Assembly: GCA_026708325.1 (NCBI GenBank)
Contig: JAPOVC010000014.1
Coordinates: forward strand, 62,001-126,000
Source: Anaerolineaceae bacterium
GTDB taxonomy: Bacteria > Chloroflexota > Anaerolineae > Aggregatilineales > Phototrophicaceae
Direction of reading: 5' to 3'
Length of the DNA stretch: 64,000 nucleotides
Below, piece by piece: positions 8,083 through 16,256 of this stretch. The notes under the pieces were generated by a model. The model was given only the letters and a program-made list of their open reading frames with translations. It was not told the origin of the DNA and did not search any database. The position numbers and the translations under genes are program-made. Numbering within the stretch: position 1 is the first letter of the stretch; each line of letters opens with the position of its first letter.

Positions 8083-9052
8083 GGAAATTCACCATGACAT
8101 AGATGGAGGCGATCAGGATGCTGACGCCCATGATAGCGGGAAAATCCTGGGACGTTGCGGCGCGAAAAGCGTAACGACCGATGCCTGGCCAGGCAAAAAT
8201 CGATTCGATTAGTACCGCCCCGGTCATGAGATTCGCGGTGGAGAGGCCAATGACGGTGACGATCGGAATCATCGCGTTGGACAGGGCGTGGCGGATTACC
8301 ACGCGCCGTTCCCGCAGACCGTGCGAGCGGGCTGTGCGAATGTAGTCCATGCCCAGCACTTCAAGCATGGAAGAACGGGTGATGCGCGCGATGATGCCTG
8401 CGACGAAGCTGCCCAGCACAAATGCTGGCAGGATGATGTGGGAAAAGGCGTTGGCAAATTTGTCCCACTGGCCGGCAATCGCCGCGTCCACCATGAAAAG
8501 GCCTGTGACGGCCGGAGGATCGCGGATAATGAAGTCCAGCCGGCCGGGTCCGGCCACGATTCCCCACTGGACGTGCAGCACGTTAAGTCCGATTAATGCC
8601 AGCACGAAGATGGGGAAGCTGACTCCAATGACCACGTAGCCGCGGGTCAGGTAGTCGGCAATGCTGTTACGCCAGACGGCGGAAACGATTCCCGTGCCAA
8701 TGCCCAGGGCCATTCCGATGAGGATGGCGAAACCGGCGAGTTCCACGGTAGCGGGCAAGAACTGGCGGATGTCTTCCAGCACCGGTTTGCTGGTCTTGAT
8801 CGATACGCCCAGGTCCCCGCGCAAAAGGTTTCCGAGGTAGGTCAGGTATTGTTCGTGCGGTGGCTTGTCCAGTCCCCACTTGGCGCGAAAGGCGGCGATG
8901 ATCTCTTCGTTGTCAAATGCGTTTTGGGGAATGTTGGCAGAGACAGGGTCCGAGGGAACGGCGTTGGCGATGATGAAGGAGAAAAGGGTGATACCGACAA
9001 GCAGCGGGATGGTCAGGAGCAGGCGGCGCAGGAAGAATACCTGAAGCGGCAT
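8033..9052 (-). CDS. Peptide-type ABC transporter permease, DppB/OppB family
   Basis: Membrane protein of 339 residues. It opens with FFLRRLLLTIPLLVGITLFSF, the usual first helix of DppB/OppB. DPVSANIP and the MDYIRTARSHGLRERRV segment form the EAA motif, and the last helix region ends ILYYFLDPRIRVA. It would form the pore with the DppC-type partner encoded immediately downstream. It lies 73 bases after the binding-protein gene, across a strong stem-loop. Confidence 0.9.
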   Translation of the reverse strand: MPLQVFFLRRLLLTIPLLVGITLFSFIIANAVPSDPVSANIPQNAFDNEEIIAAFRAKWGLDKPPHEQYLTYLGNLLRGDLGVSIKTSKPVLEDIRQFLPATVELAGFAILIGMALGIGTGIVSAVWRNSIADYLTRGYVVIGVSFPIFVLALIGLNVLHVQWGIVAGPGRLDFIIRDPPAVTGLFMVDAAIAGQWDKFANAFSHIILPAFVLGSFVAGIIARITRSSMLEVLGMDYIRTARSHGLRERRVVIRHALSNAMIPIVTVIGLSTANLMTGAVLIESIFAWPGIGRYAFRAATSQDFPAIMGVSILIASIYVMVNFLVDILYYFLDPRIRVA

Positions 9053-9080
9053 GAAGTCCCCTGAAGCTGCTTAAGGGTGA

Positions 9081-9103
9081 TGGCGGGGCCTCGGGCCCCG
9101 CCA
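9081..9103 (-). promoter_or_regulatory. Perfect stem-loop between binding-protein and permease genes
   Basis: Ten-base GC-rich arms (9081-9090 and 9094-9103) flank a three-base loop, without a following T run. A second small hairpin, GCTCG-CAG-CGAGC, lies at 9109-9121. Such structures commonly protect the 3' end of the upstream binding-protein message so it is made in excess over the permeases. That role is inferred. Confidence 0.65.
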
Positions 9104-9125
9104 TCTATGCTCGCAGCGAGCAGAA

Positions 9126-10706
9126 TTACATCTCGTCGCGGCTGATAAGGGCGACATCCATCACCCATTGCGGGTGCCAGTTGTAGCCACTGATTCCTGA
9201 GCGAAGAGCCGTTTGCGTGGGCGGATACAGGAAGGGCGCGAAGTTGCCGCTTTCCTGCAACCAGAGCTGGATTTGCTCGAACAACTCGGCCCGACGCATG
9301 GGATCGGATTCCTGCTTAACGGCGTCGCGCAGTTCAAGGATTTCCGCCGGCGCACGCTCCTCGGTGAAACGCAGTCGCTCGGTGGCTACCTTGCCGCCTG
9401 GCACGAAAGCCAGCACATCAACCGGGTCGTTGATGTCCGGGCCCCAGAGCCAGTAGCCGAAGCCGGCATTGCCCAGGCGATATTCCTCAAGGGCGACACC
9501 GAACTCACCGGGCGCCAGATTCACGCGGATGCCTGCCTCTGCCAGGTCCGCCTGAATCTTTTGCGCGTTGATGTTCATGTCGACGCCGAAGGCATTCCAG
9601 TCCGGATACTTGAGGTCGATGTCGAAGCCATCGGGATATCCTGCCTCGGCCAGCAGGGCCCTGGAGCGATCGAGATCCCGACTCAGGGCCCGGTCGGCCT
9701 GAAAGGCGCCGGCGAGGAAGATGTTCATGACTGTGCCGGGAGTGGTGCTGCCAGGCCACAGCTCAAGAAAACCCTCGTAGTCGATCGCCAGGCGAACGGC
9801 CAGCCAGACCTTTGGATCTGAAACCGGTCCACCGATTTCCGGATCGGCGTTCATAATCAGGAAGTGGTTCCACTGGCCGGGACCGCTCCAGATGTTGATA
9901 TCCATATTGCCCTCGAGCTCGACGATCTGGTCGGGCGTAAGGTCAGTGGCGATGTCGATCTGACCCGATTCAAGGGCAGCCTTCTGGGTCGCCGCCTCGG
10001 GGATGTTGACGATCAGGATGCGGTCAAAGTAAGGCGCATCACCGACGTAGTGCGGGTTGCGCACCAGCACGGTCTCGTCCTGAGGGGCCCAGCTCTCTAA
10101 CTGGTAGGGGCCGGTGCCGGCCGAGTTCTGATTCAGGTAATCAGCCGCGCCGTCGGTCTCGGCAGCGTCCATGCCATCCGTGCCGCCATTGGCGCGCACC
10201 ACGTCGGCATTGGTGATCGAGAAGGCGGTGTTTGCCAGCTCCGTCACAAAGGTGGGGCGAACGCTGGAAAGGTTGACCGTCACCGTGCCGTCCTCGTTGG
10301 CGACAGCTGAATCGATGTTGTCCGCCAGGAAGGAGGGGTTGCCATTGACATACTTCAGGCGCAGGAGGGAGAACGCCACATCTTCAGCCGTGACGCTGTC
10401 GCCGTTGTTGAAGCGCGGCGTGTCATCGAGGGTGAAGTTGTAGGACAGACCGTCGTCCGAAACGCTCCAGGATGTAGCGAGCGACGGCAGAATCTCGCTG
10501 GCGTCTTCGTCCGGGAAGGTGACCAGGGTGTCATAGGTGGCCCGGCGCACCATGCTGGTCGTGCCGGTGAAACCGTTGGCAGGGTCATAAAAATCGGTCT
10601 GCTCGGTATGGCCAATGACCAGGACCTTTTCGTCCTGGGCGGCAGCGCCGAAGCCCGCAAGCAAAACCAGAGCCACTGCGAGTACGAACAAGATGGATTT
10701 ACGCAT
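9126..10706 (-). CDS. Peptide-type ABC transporter substrate-binding protein (family 5)
   Basis: Extracytoplasmic solute-binding protein of 526 residues. The N-terminus, MRKSILFVLAVALVLLAG followed by AAAQDE, is a Sec signal peptide with probable cleavage after the alanines near residue 23. The mature part shows family-5 features: VIGHTEQTDFYDPANGF, the LATSWSVSDDGLSYNFTLDD segment, and FNNGDSVTAEDVAFSLLRLK. I chose ATG 10706 because GGAG stands nine bases upstream and the signal peptide then begins correctly. It is the first gene of the transporter operon. Ligand unknown; peptides or glycated amino acids are plausible, given the kinase in the operon. Confidence 0.9.
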   Translation of the reverse strand: MRKSILFVLAVALVLLAGFGAAAQDEKVLVIGHTEQTDFYDPANGFTGTTSMVRRATYDTLVTFPDEDASEILPSLATSWSVSDDGLSYNFTLDDTPRFNNGDSVTAEDVAFSLLRLKYVNGNPSFLADNIDSAVANEDGTVTVNLSSVRPTFVTELANTAFSITNADVVRANGGTDGMDAAETDGAADYLNQNSAGTGPYQLESWAPQDETVLVRNPHYVGDAPYFDRILIVNIPEAATQKAALESGQIDIATDLTPDQIVELEGNMDINIWSGPGQWNHFLIMNADPEIGGPVSDPKVWLAVRLAIDYEGFLELWPGSTTPGTVMNIFLAGAFQADRALSRDLDRSRALLAEAGYPDGFDIDLKYPDWNAFGVDMNINAQKIQADLAEAGIRVNLAPGEFGVALEEYRLGNAGFGYWLWGPDINDPVDVLAFVPGGKVATERLRFTEERAPAEILELRDAVKQESDPMRRAELFEQIQLWLQESGNFAPFLYPPTQTALRSGISGYNWHPQWVMDVALISRDEM

Positions 10707-10751
10707 GTATCTTTTCTCCTGCAATTTGCCCTTTTGTCAGTTGCCTGCCAG

Positions 10752-10780
10752 AGTATAGCCAGCGGCCAAAAGAGCGTCAA
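10752..10780 (-). promoter_or_regulatory. Sigma70 promoter of the peptide transporter operon
   Basis: On the minus strand TTGACG (10780-10775) and TATACT (10757-10752) are separated by exactly 17 bases, a near-consensus promoter about 46 bases ahead of the binding-protein start. Confidence 0.8.
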
Positions 10781-10813
10781 ATGCCGCCTGGCGCCCATGC
10801 AGGAGGACAAGCG

Positions 10814-11959
10814 ATGAATTATGAGGCAAGGCTAAAACAGTTTGAACAGGACCTGGCTGAAGCGGCAGATCTGGCATTCCTGCCCGTCTCTGCCGATCTG
10901 CAGTATTTGACAGGCGTACCGCGCGACATGCCCAACTACGGCTGGTCCATGCACCCCGGCGGCTGGCTGGAGGGCCTGTGGCTAAGACCTGGCCGGCCGG
11001 CCGTGCTGGCTCTGCCGCGCATGACGGCGGAATTCGGCGGCCTGGGCTCGCAGCAGGGCGTGAACATCCGCGTGCTGGGCGACCACGATGACCCGGCCGC
11101 CATGGTGAGCGATATCCTGGAGGGCCTGGGGGTGGCTGACGCGCCGCGCATCGCCACCGGCGACCGCACGCATGCCGAGACCCTGATGGGCTTGCAGGGG
11201 CTGCGGCCCGGCGCGCAATTCCTTTCCGCGACGGAAGTCCTGCGCCGCCAGCGCGTCATCAAGAGCGAGGAGGAAATCGACGTGATGCGCAGGGCCGGCG
11301 CCATCACCGAGGCGGCCTTTCGCGATGCCCTGCCGAGCTTCCGCCATGGCATGACGGAATTGGAGGTTCTCAACGAGGTCAACTTCCAGATGCGACGCCA
11401 CGGCTCGCTGGGCGAATCCTTCACCAGCGCGATGTACTGTTCAGGCCCGCAGCATCCCATGGTGATGGGCGATCGCCTGGAGAGAATGCCGCGCAAGCTG
11501 CAGCCGCCGGTCGCGCTGCTGTTCGACTTTGGCGCCATCCTGGATGGTTTCTGCTATGACTTCGGTCGCACGATCAGCTTCGGCCAGCCCAGCGATGAAT
11601 TCCGCCGCATTCACGAACTCGTGATGGCTTCCCAGGCGGCGGGCATTGAGGCGCTGCAGTCCGGCGTGCACACCACGGCCCAGACGGACGCCATCGCGCG
11701 CCAGGTCATTGAGGAAGGCGGTTATGGCGAGGAGTTTCGCCATCGCCTGGGGCACGCCATCGGCATGGATGTGCATGAGCCACCCTTTCTGACCGCCAGC
11801 GACCACACCCTCCTGCAGGAAGGGATGTTGTTCACGATCGAACCCAGCATCATGCAATTGAACGACTTTTCGGCTCGCGTGGAAGATGTCGTGGTGGCGC
11901 GGCCAGGCGGTGGCGAAAAGCTGACTGACGGCTATCAGGATCTAATCGTCATCGACTGA
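10814..11959 (+). CDS. M24-family metallopeptidase (Xaa-Pro aminopeptidase / creatinase-like)
   Basis: Pita-bread-fold hydrolase of 381 residues. The five metal ligands can be followed in order: D in LLFDFGA, D in CYDFGRT, H in RLGHAIGMDVHEPP, E in TIEPSI and E in ARVEDVVV. The N-terminal creatinase-like domain runs to about residue 130, and SEEEIDVMRRAGAITEAAF begins the catalytic part. AGGAGG at 10801-10806 fixes the ATG at 10814. It is divergent from the peptide transporter and heads a tightly packed operon with RidA and two luciferase-like enzymes, so it may cleave an imported peptide or another C-N bond. The sequence does not decide between peptidase and creatinase chemistry. Confidence 0.88.
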   Translation: MNYEARLKQFEQDLAEAADLAFLPVSADLQYLTGVPRDMPNYGWSMHPGGWLEGLWLRPGRPAVLALPRMTAEFGGLGSQQGVNIRVLGDHDDPAAMVSDILEGLGVADAPRIATGDRTHAETLMGLQGLRPGAQFLSATEVLRRQRVIKSEEEIDVMRRAGAITEAAFRDALPSFRHGMTELEVLNEVNFQMRRHGSLGESFTSAMYCSGPQHPMVMGDRLERMPRKLQPPVALLFDFGAILDGFCYDFGRTISFGQPSDEFRRIHELVMASQAAGIEALQSGVHTTAQTDAIARQVIEEGGYGEEFRHRLGHAIGMDVHEPPFLTASDHTLLQEGMLFTIEPSIMQLNDFSARVEDVVVARPGGGEKLTDGYQDLIVID

Positions 11960-11980
11960 ACGGGACATGAGGGAAGGACC

Positions 11981-12388
11981 GTGAAGAAGCGACAAAACAT
12001 ACCTTCGGGCAGCATCTGGGAAGAACGCGCCGGTTATTCCCGAGCCGTGCGCTTCGGCGACATGGTCTGCGTCTCGGGAACGACCGCTTCGGATGAGGAG
12101 GGTCGCGTTCACGGTACGGACGCACGCGAACAGAGCCTCTATATCTTTCGCAAGATCGAGCGCGCCCTGTTGCAGGCGGGAGCAAGCCTGAACGACGTCG
12201 TCAGGACCCGCATCTATGTTTCTGACCTCGCCCACTGGGAAGGGGCGGCCTTCGCCCACAAGGAGATCTTTGGCGACATTTTGCCGGCCAACACGCTTAT
12301 CGGCGGCATTCACTTCCCGGGGCCGGGTTATCTCGTCGAAATCGAGGCCGACGCCATTATCGGCGCGGGCGCTAGCCAGGCGGAGTGA
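11981..12388 (+). CDS. RidA (YjgF/YER057c/UK114) family protein
   Basis: Small protein of 135 residues. The VRTRIYVSDLAHWE segment carries the conserved arginine that binds the carboxylate of enamine/imine substrates, and GPGYLVEIEADAI carries the conserved glutamate. RidA proteins hydrolyse reactive enamines, and members in catabolic operons often act on pathway-specific intermediates. The start is GTG at 11981, behind GGGAAGGACC. The stop abuts the ATG of the following gene, showing one transcript. Confidence 0.88.
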   Translation: MKKRQNIPSGSIWEERAGYSRAVRFGDMVCVSGTTASDEEGRVHGTDAREQSLYIFRKIERALLQAGASLNDVVRTRIYVSDLAHWEGAAFAHKEIFGDILPANTLIGGIHFPGPGYLVEIEADAIIGAGASQAE

Positions 12389-13396
12389 ATGCGCTTCAGC
12401 GTTCGTTTCAACAATGACCTGCCTGTCGATGAGACGGTTGCGCTGGCTGTTGCGGCGGAGCGGGCCGGTTTCGATCAGTTCTGGCTCAGCGATGACCTCT
12501 TCCAACGCAGCGCGACGGTCATGCTGGCAGCCATGGCGCGGGAAACGGAGCGCATCCGGATCGGCAGCGGCGTCTTCAACCCCTATACCCTGCATCCGGC
12601 GCAGATGGCCATGGAAGCGGCGACACTGGACGAACTGTCCGACGGGCGCTTTTGTCTGGGTTTGGCTTCCGGTGCCGGCGAGTTTCTGAAATGGATAGGG
12701 ATTGAACAGAAAAAACCATTGACTGCGGTCGTCGAGACGATTGAGGTCTTGCGGCAGCTGTTTGCCGGGGAAGAGGCGGTGCTGGACGGTCAATTCTTGC
12801 AGTGGTCAGAAGCGGCCCGGCTGCGTTTCACGCCCTTGCGCAGAAAGATTCCCCTTTACCTCGGCGCCATGAGTCCGCGCATGCTGCAGACCATCGGGTC
12901 TCACGCCGATGGCGGGCTGCCGCTGCTTTTTCCTCCTGAACACTTTTCCTGGGTGCTGCCCCGGATCCAGAGAGGCGCGGACCTGGCCGGGCGGGACATG
13001 GCCGACATCGACGTTGCAGCCTGCATCTGGTGTTCGGTATCGGAAGACTCGCTGGCCGCAGAAAGCGCACTGAGAGCCAAAATCGCGTTTTACGGCCATG
13101 CCCTGAGCCCGACGATTCTGGGGCGCCTGGGCCTGACCCGCAGCGACTTCGACGACATTGAGCAGGCGGTTGTGGTGGAGAACGACTTGTCCCGGGGCAG
13201 CGCCCTGGTCAGCGCTGACATGCTCCGCATCGGCGTGGTTGGCACGCCGCGTCAGTTGATTCATCGGCTGGAGGACCTGGTCAATCTGGGCGCGCGGCAT
13301 CTCAGTTTCGGCCCGCCGCTGGGGCCTGAGCCCCTGAAGGCCATTGAACTGATCGGCAACGAGGTCTTGCCCTGGTTTGGGGGAGGCAGCCAGTGA
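12389..13396 (+). CDS. Luciferase-like (LLM class) F420/flavin-dependent oxidoreductase
   Basis: TIM-barrel protein of 335 residues similar to the 5,10-methylenetetrahydromethanopterin reductase/F420-dependent branch of the luciferase-like family. Features: MRFSVRFNN, the repeated early helix with RAGFDQFWLSDD, GSGVFNPYTLHPAQMAMEAATLDELSDGRF, and the C-terminal HLSFGPPLGPEPLKAIELIG, typical of this branch. It begins directly after the ridA stop and overlaps the next gene by four bases. The actual cofactor (F420 or FMN) and substrate are not decided by sequence inspection. Confidence 0.82.
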   Translation: MRFSVRFNNDLPVDETVALAVAAERAGFDQFWLSDDLFQRSATVMLAAMARETERIRIGSGVFNPYTLHPAQMAMEAATLDELSDGRFCLGLASGAGEFLKWIGIEQKKPLTAVVETIEVLRQLFAGEEAVLDGQFLQWSEAARLRFTPLRRKIPLYLGAMSPRMLQTIGSHADGGLPLLFPPEHFSWVLPRIQRGADLAGRDMADIDVAACIWCSVSEDSLAAESALRAKIAFYGHALSPTILGRLGLTRSDFDDIEQAVVVENDLSRGSALVSADMLRIGVVGTPRQLIHRLEDLVNLGARHLSFGPPLGPEPLKAIELIGNEVLPWFGGGSQ

Positions 13397-13710
13397 GTCG
13401 TGAATTCCATTTGTATGACCTGCGCGTCACCGTAGTCGAAATCGAAGGTGAATCGGTCTGTGGCATGCAGGTCGGCGACTATTTCGAGTTGACCGAGAGC
13501 AGCCGTCTGCGAATCCCGCCCGGCAAACACTTCTGCATTTATGCCCTGGCCACAGTCATCCCTTTCCTCGCCGCGAAACAACGTGAACTCGACGACAATG
13601 ACTGGCTGGCCCGCGACTCGCATGCCATCTGCCCGGACCCTGAGGAGCGCGTCATCATGCGCATGGAGCGCCGCCGCCGCCGCACACTGGACAGTGACGA
13701 ACTGACATGA
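13393..13710 (+). CDS. TIGR04076 family protein
   Basis: Small protein of 105 residues with the pattern I associate with TIGR04076: an N-terminal beta strand LYDLRVTVVEIEG, a cysteine-containing VCGMQVGDYFEL, then AICPDPEERVIMRMERR at the C-terminus. Function unknown. Family members are often found beside oxidoreductases. Here the gene overlaps both flanking luciferase-like genes by four bases, so it is probably part of the same enzyme system. The C-terminus ends in an unusually basic RRRRR stretch before LDSDELT. Confidence 0.7.
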   Translation: MSREFHLYDLRVTVVEIEGESVCGMQVGDYFELTESSRLRIPPGKHFCIYALATVIPFLAAKQRELDDNDWLARDSHAICPDPEERVIMRMERRRRRTLDSDELT

Positions 13711-14711
13711 GACAGGTTGCCCTGGGCGTTCAGACCGACAAGACGCCGGCGGAGTACGTCGCGCTGGCGAGTCTCATCGACGGCTATGAGGTGGACGTGG
13801 TGCATGTCTATTGCGACCTGCCGTACACGCCCTCGTATCTGCCGATGGCGCTGATGGCGCCGCATCTGCGCCGGGCGCGTCTGGGTCCGGCAGGCGTGTC
13901 GCTGGCGCGCATGGCGCCGGTCGATATCGCGGCCGACACGGCCCTTTTGGCGCGGCTGGCGCGGGGCGGCGTCAGCGTGGGTCTGGTGCGTGGCGGCTGG
14001 CTGGGTGACTACGGCATAAGCGAACCGGAGCGTCCCCTCCAGGCGATACGTGAGGGTGTGGCGGTCATTCGCTACATGCTTTCAGGTGAGACTGGCGGCC
14101 TGGAGGGCGACATCTATCCCCTGGCGGAACACGCCTGGTCTCCCTGGGCGCTGCCACAGGGGACGCATGTTCCTGTCCTGATCGGCAGCTGGGGGCCGCG
14201 GCTCTGTGCTCTGGCGGGCGAAATCGCCGACGAGGTCAAGATTGGCGGCAGCACCAATCCGGCGATGCTGCCCCTCGCCCGGCATTGGGTGAGTCGGGGG
14301 GAGCGACGGGTCGGACGCGAAGCGGGCAGCGTGGCGCTGGCGATCGGCGCGGTCTGCGTCGCCGACGAAGACCGGGAGTTGGCGCGGGCTGCAGCGCGCC
14401 GCAGCGTGGCCATGTATCTGCCCATCGTTTCCCGCCTTGATCCGACGGTGGAGGTCGAGCCGGAACTTATCGGCCGCCTGCAGAGGCTCTTCGAGCAGCG
14501 CGACGAAGACGGGGCCGCAAGACTGGTCTCGGACGAACTACTGGACTGCTTCGCCTTTTCCGGCGACGCCAGCGATCTCATCGGTCAGGGGGAGGCGCTT
14601 TTCGCCGCCGGTGCGACCAGGGTGGAGTTCGGTACGCCCCACGGCATCGATCCGGCGCGCGGTATCCGTCTCATCGGCGAGCAGGTGATACCCGCCCTGA
14701 AGGGAACTTGA
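13707..14711 (+). CDS. Second luciferase-like (LLM class) oxidoreductase
   Basis: 334 residues with the luciferase-like barrel: early VDVVHVYCDLPY, LARLARGGVSVGLVRGGWLGDYG, IREGVAVIRYMLSGE and the C-terminal GATRVEFGTPHGIDPARGIRLIGEQVIP. This last block parallels the HLSFGPPLG block of the gene at 12389, so the two are diverged paralogues. It is the last gene of the operon and ends six bases from the convergent fabD stop. Substrate unknown. Confidence 0.8.
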   Translation: MRQVALGVQTDKTPAEYVALASLIDGYEVDVVHVYCDLPYTPSYLPMALMAPHLRRARLGPAGVSLARMAPVDIAADTALLARLARGGVSVGLVRGGWLGDYGISEPERPLQAIREGVAVIRYMLSGETGGLEGDIYPLAEHAWSPWALPQGTHVPVLIGSWGPRLCALAGEIADEVKIGGSTNPAMLPLARHWVSRGERRVGREAGSVALAIGAVCVADEDRELARAAARRSVAMYLPIVSRLDPTVEVEPELIGRLQRLFEQRDEDGAARLVSDELLDCFAFSGDASDLIGQGEALFAAGATRVEFGTPHGIDPARGIRLIGEQVIPALKGT

Positions 14712-14717
14712 AGCGTC

Positions 14718-15671
14718 TCAGAAACCGTCGTCGATCAACTGTTGCAAGGCTTCGGCGCTGTTCAACGCAAGTCCCGGCGTCTTGCGGTCGATGCGGCGCA
14801 ACAGACCGCTTAGCACGTTTCCCGGGCCGATTTCAATGAAGCGCGCAGCGCCGTCTGCGATCATGTTACCCACGGATTCGCGCCAACGGACACCTGCTGT
14901 AAGTTGCCCTTCCAGTTCGCTGCGATTGGCGTCCACGCCGAGGAGGGGTGAAGCGCCCAGGTTGCCATAGACCGGGACAGTCGGCTCCTTCATTTCAGCA
15001 GCCCGCACATAGCTGGCAAATTCGTCATTGACCGGAGCCATCAGCGGTGAATGCGCGGCGATGCTGATGGGCAACCTCACGCTTCGGCGGGCGCGAATGC
15101 CAGGTGCCAGTCCCAGCGCGACTGCCAGGGTCGCCTCGTCGCCCGAAATCACGGTCTGGCCCGGGCAGTTGTCGTTGGCGACAACCAGGACGCCTCCAGT
15201 CTTTGTACGCGCCTGATCAACCAGTCCCTGCACCGCGTCGACGTCCGGGCCCAGCAGGGCGGCCATGCCGCCTGGCGCGCGGCTGTCCGCTTCATCCATG
15301 AGGCGGCCGCGTTCACGGGCGAGCTTGAGGCCCTCTGCGAAATCGAGGGCTCCGGCGGTGACTAGCGCTGTAATCTGGCCGAAGCTGTGACCGGCAACCA
15401 TCGCGGGCTGCGCCTGGGGCAGGGCGTGTTGCAGGGCGCGCAGGATGGCGATGCTGGTGACGTAAATCGCCGGTTGCGTGTTGCGGGTCTGATTGAGGAC
15501 TTCGGCGGGACCCACGAAGCACAGCTCACTCAGGGCGTACCCGGCCAGCTCGTCTGCTTCATAATAGACATCCCTGGCGACCGGAAAGGCAGCGGCGACG
15601 TCCTGGCCCATACCCACCAATTGCGAGCCCTGGCCGGGAAAGACGAATGCAGTTTTGAACTGACTGTTCAC
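14718..15671 (-). CDS. fabD: Malonyl-CoA:ACP transacylase FabD
   Basis: 317 residues. It transfers malonyl from CoA to acyl carrier protein at the start of fatty acid synthesis. It opens with the classic FVFPGQGSQLVGMG. The nucleophile serine is in GHSFGQ (family usually GHSLGE), the carboxylate-binding arginine in LARERGRLMDEA and the catalytic histidine in AAHSPLM. ETVGP-type and EIGPGNVLSGLLRRI motifs complete the family. It follows rpmF by 24 bases, the usual rpmF-fab arrangement. The change of the residue after GHS-x-G from E to Q is unusual. Confidence 0.93.
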   Translation of the reverse strand: MNSQFKTAFVFPGQGSQLVGMGQDVAAAFPVARDVYYEADELAGYALSELCFVGPAEVLNQTRNTQPAIYVTSIAILRALQHALPQAQPAMVAGHSFGQITALVTAGALDFAEGLKLARERGRLMDEADSRAPGGMAALLGPDVDAVQGLVDQARTKTGGVLVVANDNCPGQTVISGDEATLAVALGLAPGIRARRSVRLPISIAAHSPLMAPVNDEFASYVRAAEMKEPTVPVYGNLGASPLLGVDANRSELEGQLTAGVRWRESVGNMIADGAARFIEIGPGNVLSGLLRRIDRKTPGLALNSAEALQQLIDDGF

Positions 15672-15695
15672 GGGAGGGTGCCGAACTGCGAGTCG

Positions 15696-15881
15696 CTAGT
15701 CCGTTTCCACCTCGATGACTTCCTCACCCCTGTAGCTGCCGCAGGCCGGGCAGACGTGATGCGACACGTGGTATTCGCCGCAACTCTCACATTCAACGAG
15801 GTGATTTAGCGTCAGGGCGTGATGCGAGCGCCGTTTGTTGCGTCGCGTGCGGGAAATCTTGCGTTTGGGAAGCGGCCCCAC
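15696..15881 (-). CDS. rpmF: 50S ribosomal protein L32
   Basis: 61 residues. It begins with the basic PLPKRKISRTRRNKRRSHHAL of bacterial L32 and has four cysteines, CESCGEYHVSHHVCPACG, forming the zinc ribbon. The longer frame upstream lacks family similarity. The GTG at 15881 has AGGAG seven bases before it and gives a normal L32 N-terminus. It is first in the operon with fabD and is driven by the near-consensus promoter at 15933-15962. Confidence 0.95.
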   Translation of the reverse strand: MGPLPKRKISRTRRNKRRSHHALTLNHLVECESCGEYHVSHHVCPACGSYRGEEVIEVETD

Positions 15882-15932
15882 AGTTTCACTCCTGAACGGT
15901 CCATCATTCACCTGGAAGCGCCAGGCCGCGGC

Positions 15933-15962
15933 AGTATAGGGGCTGGCCGGTAGTGTTGTCAA
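15933..15962 (-). promoter_or_regulatory. Sigma70 promoter of rpmF-fabD
   Basis: On the minus strand, consensus TTGACA (15962-15957), an 18-base spacer and TATACT (15938-15933), about 50 bases ahead of the rpmF start. Confidence 0.85.
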
Positions 15963-16043
15963 GTGGCGGCGAAATGACCTTAAAAAATTGTCGGGGCATT
16001 TGGACGGTCTGCATGCAGGCGGTCTCACCAACATTCCCGGTTT

Positions 16044-16071
16044 TTGCAATTTGTCGAATCCACGCTATTTT
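16044..16071 (+). promoter_or_regulatory. Candidate promoter of the sugar ABC operon
   Basis: TTGCAA (16044-16049) and TATTTT (16066-16071) with a 16-base spacer, just upstream of a perfect palindrome at 16094-16106. Confidence 0.5.
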
Positions 16072-16093
16072 CGTGGCGGAACGCCATTACATT

Positions 16094-16106
16094 GGTAACC
16101 GTTACC
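16094..16106. promoter_or_regulatory. LacI-family-type operator palindrome
   Basis: GGTAAC-C-GTTACC is a perfect inverted repeat with a one-base centre and a CG at the middle, the form of many LacI/GalR-family sugar operators. It lies about 23 bases after the candidate -10, a position where a bound repressor would block the transporter operon. No LacI-family gene is in the window. Confidence 0.55.
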
Positions 16107-16256
16107 GTGCCTGGCTTCCGGGTCACGCAGGGTAGCCGGAAAGGAGGCATGCGCCAGCAAAAGCCAATCTCGCGGCTTGAAGCATTCGGGCAGGCTGGCG
16201 TCTTGCCCAGATATGGTGTTGGTCAAAGTGTTGGTGCGATTGCAAGGGAGAGAGAA

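Larger units (their letters stand above)
15882..16256. other. Divergent intergenic region, rpmF / sugar transporter
   Basis: 375 bases without a credible gene. It contains the rpmF promoter on the minus strand (15933-15962) and a candidate promoter and LacI-type palindrome for the transporter on the plus strand (16044-16106). About 150 bases of leader follow before the binding-protein start. Confidence 0.7.
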
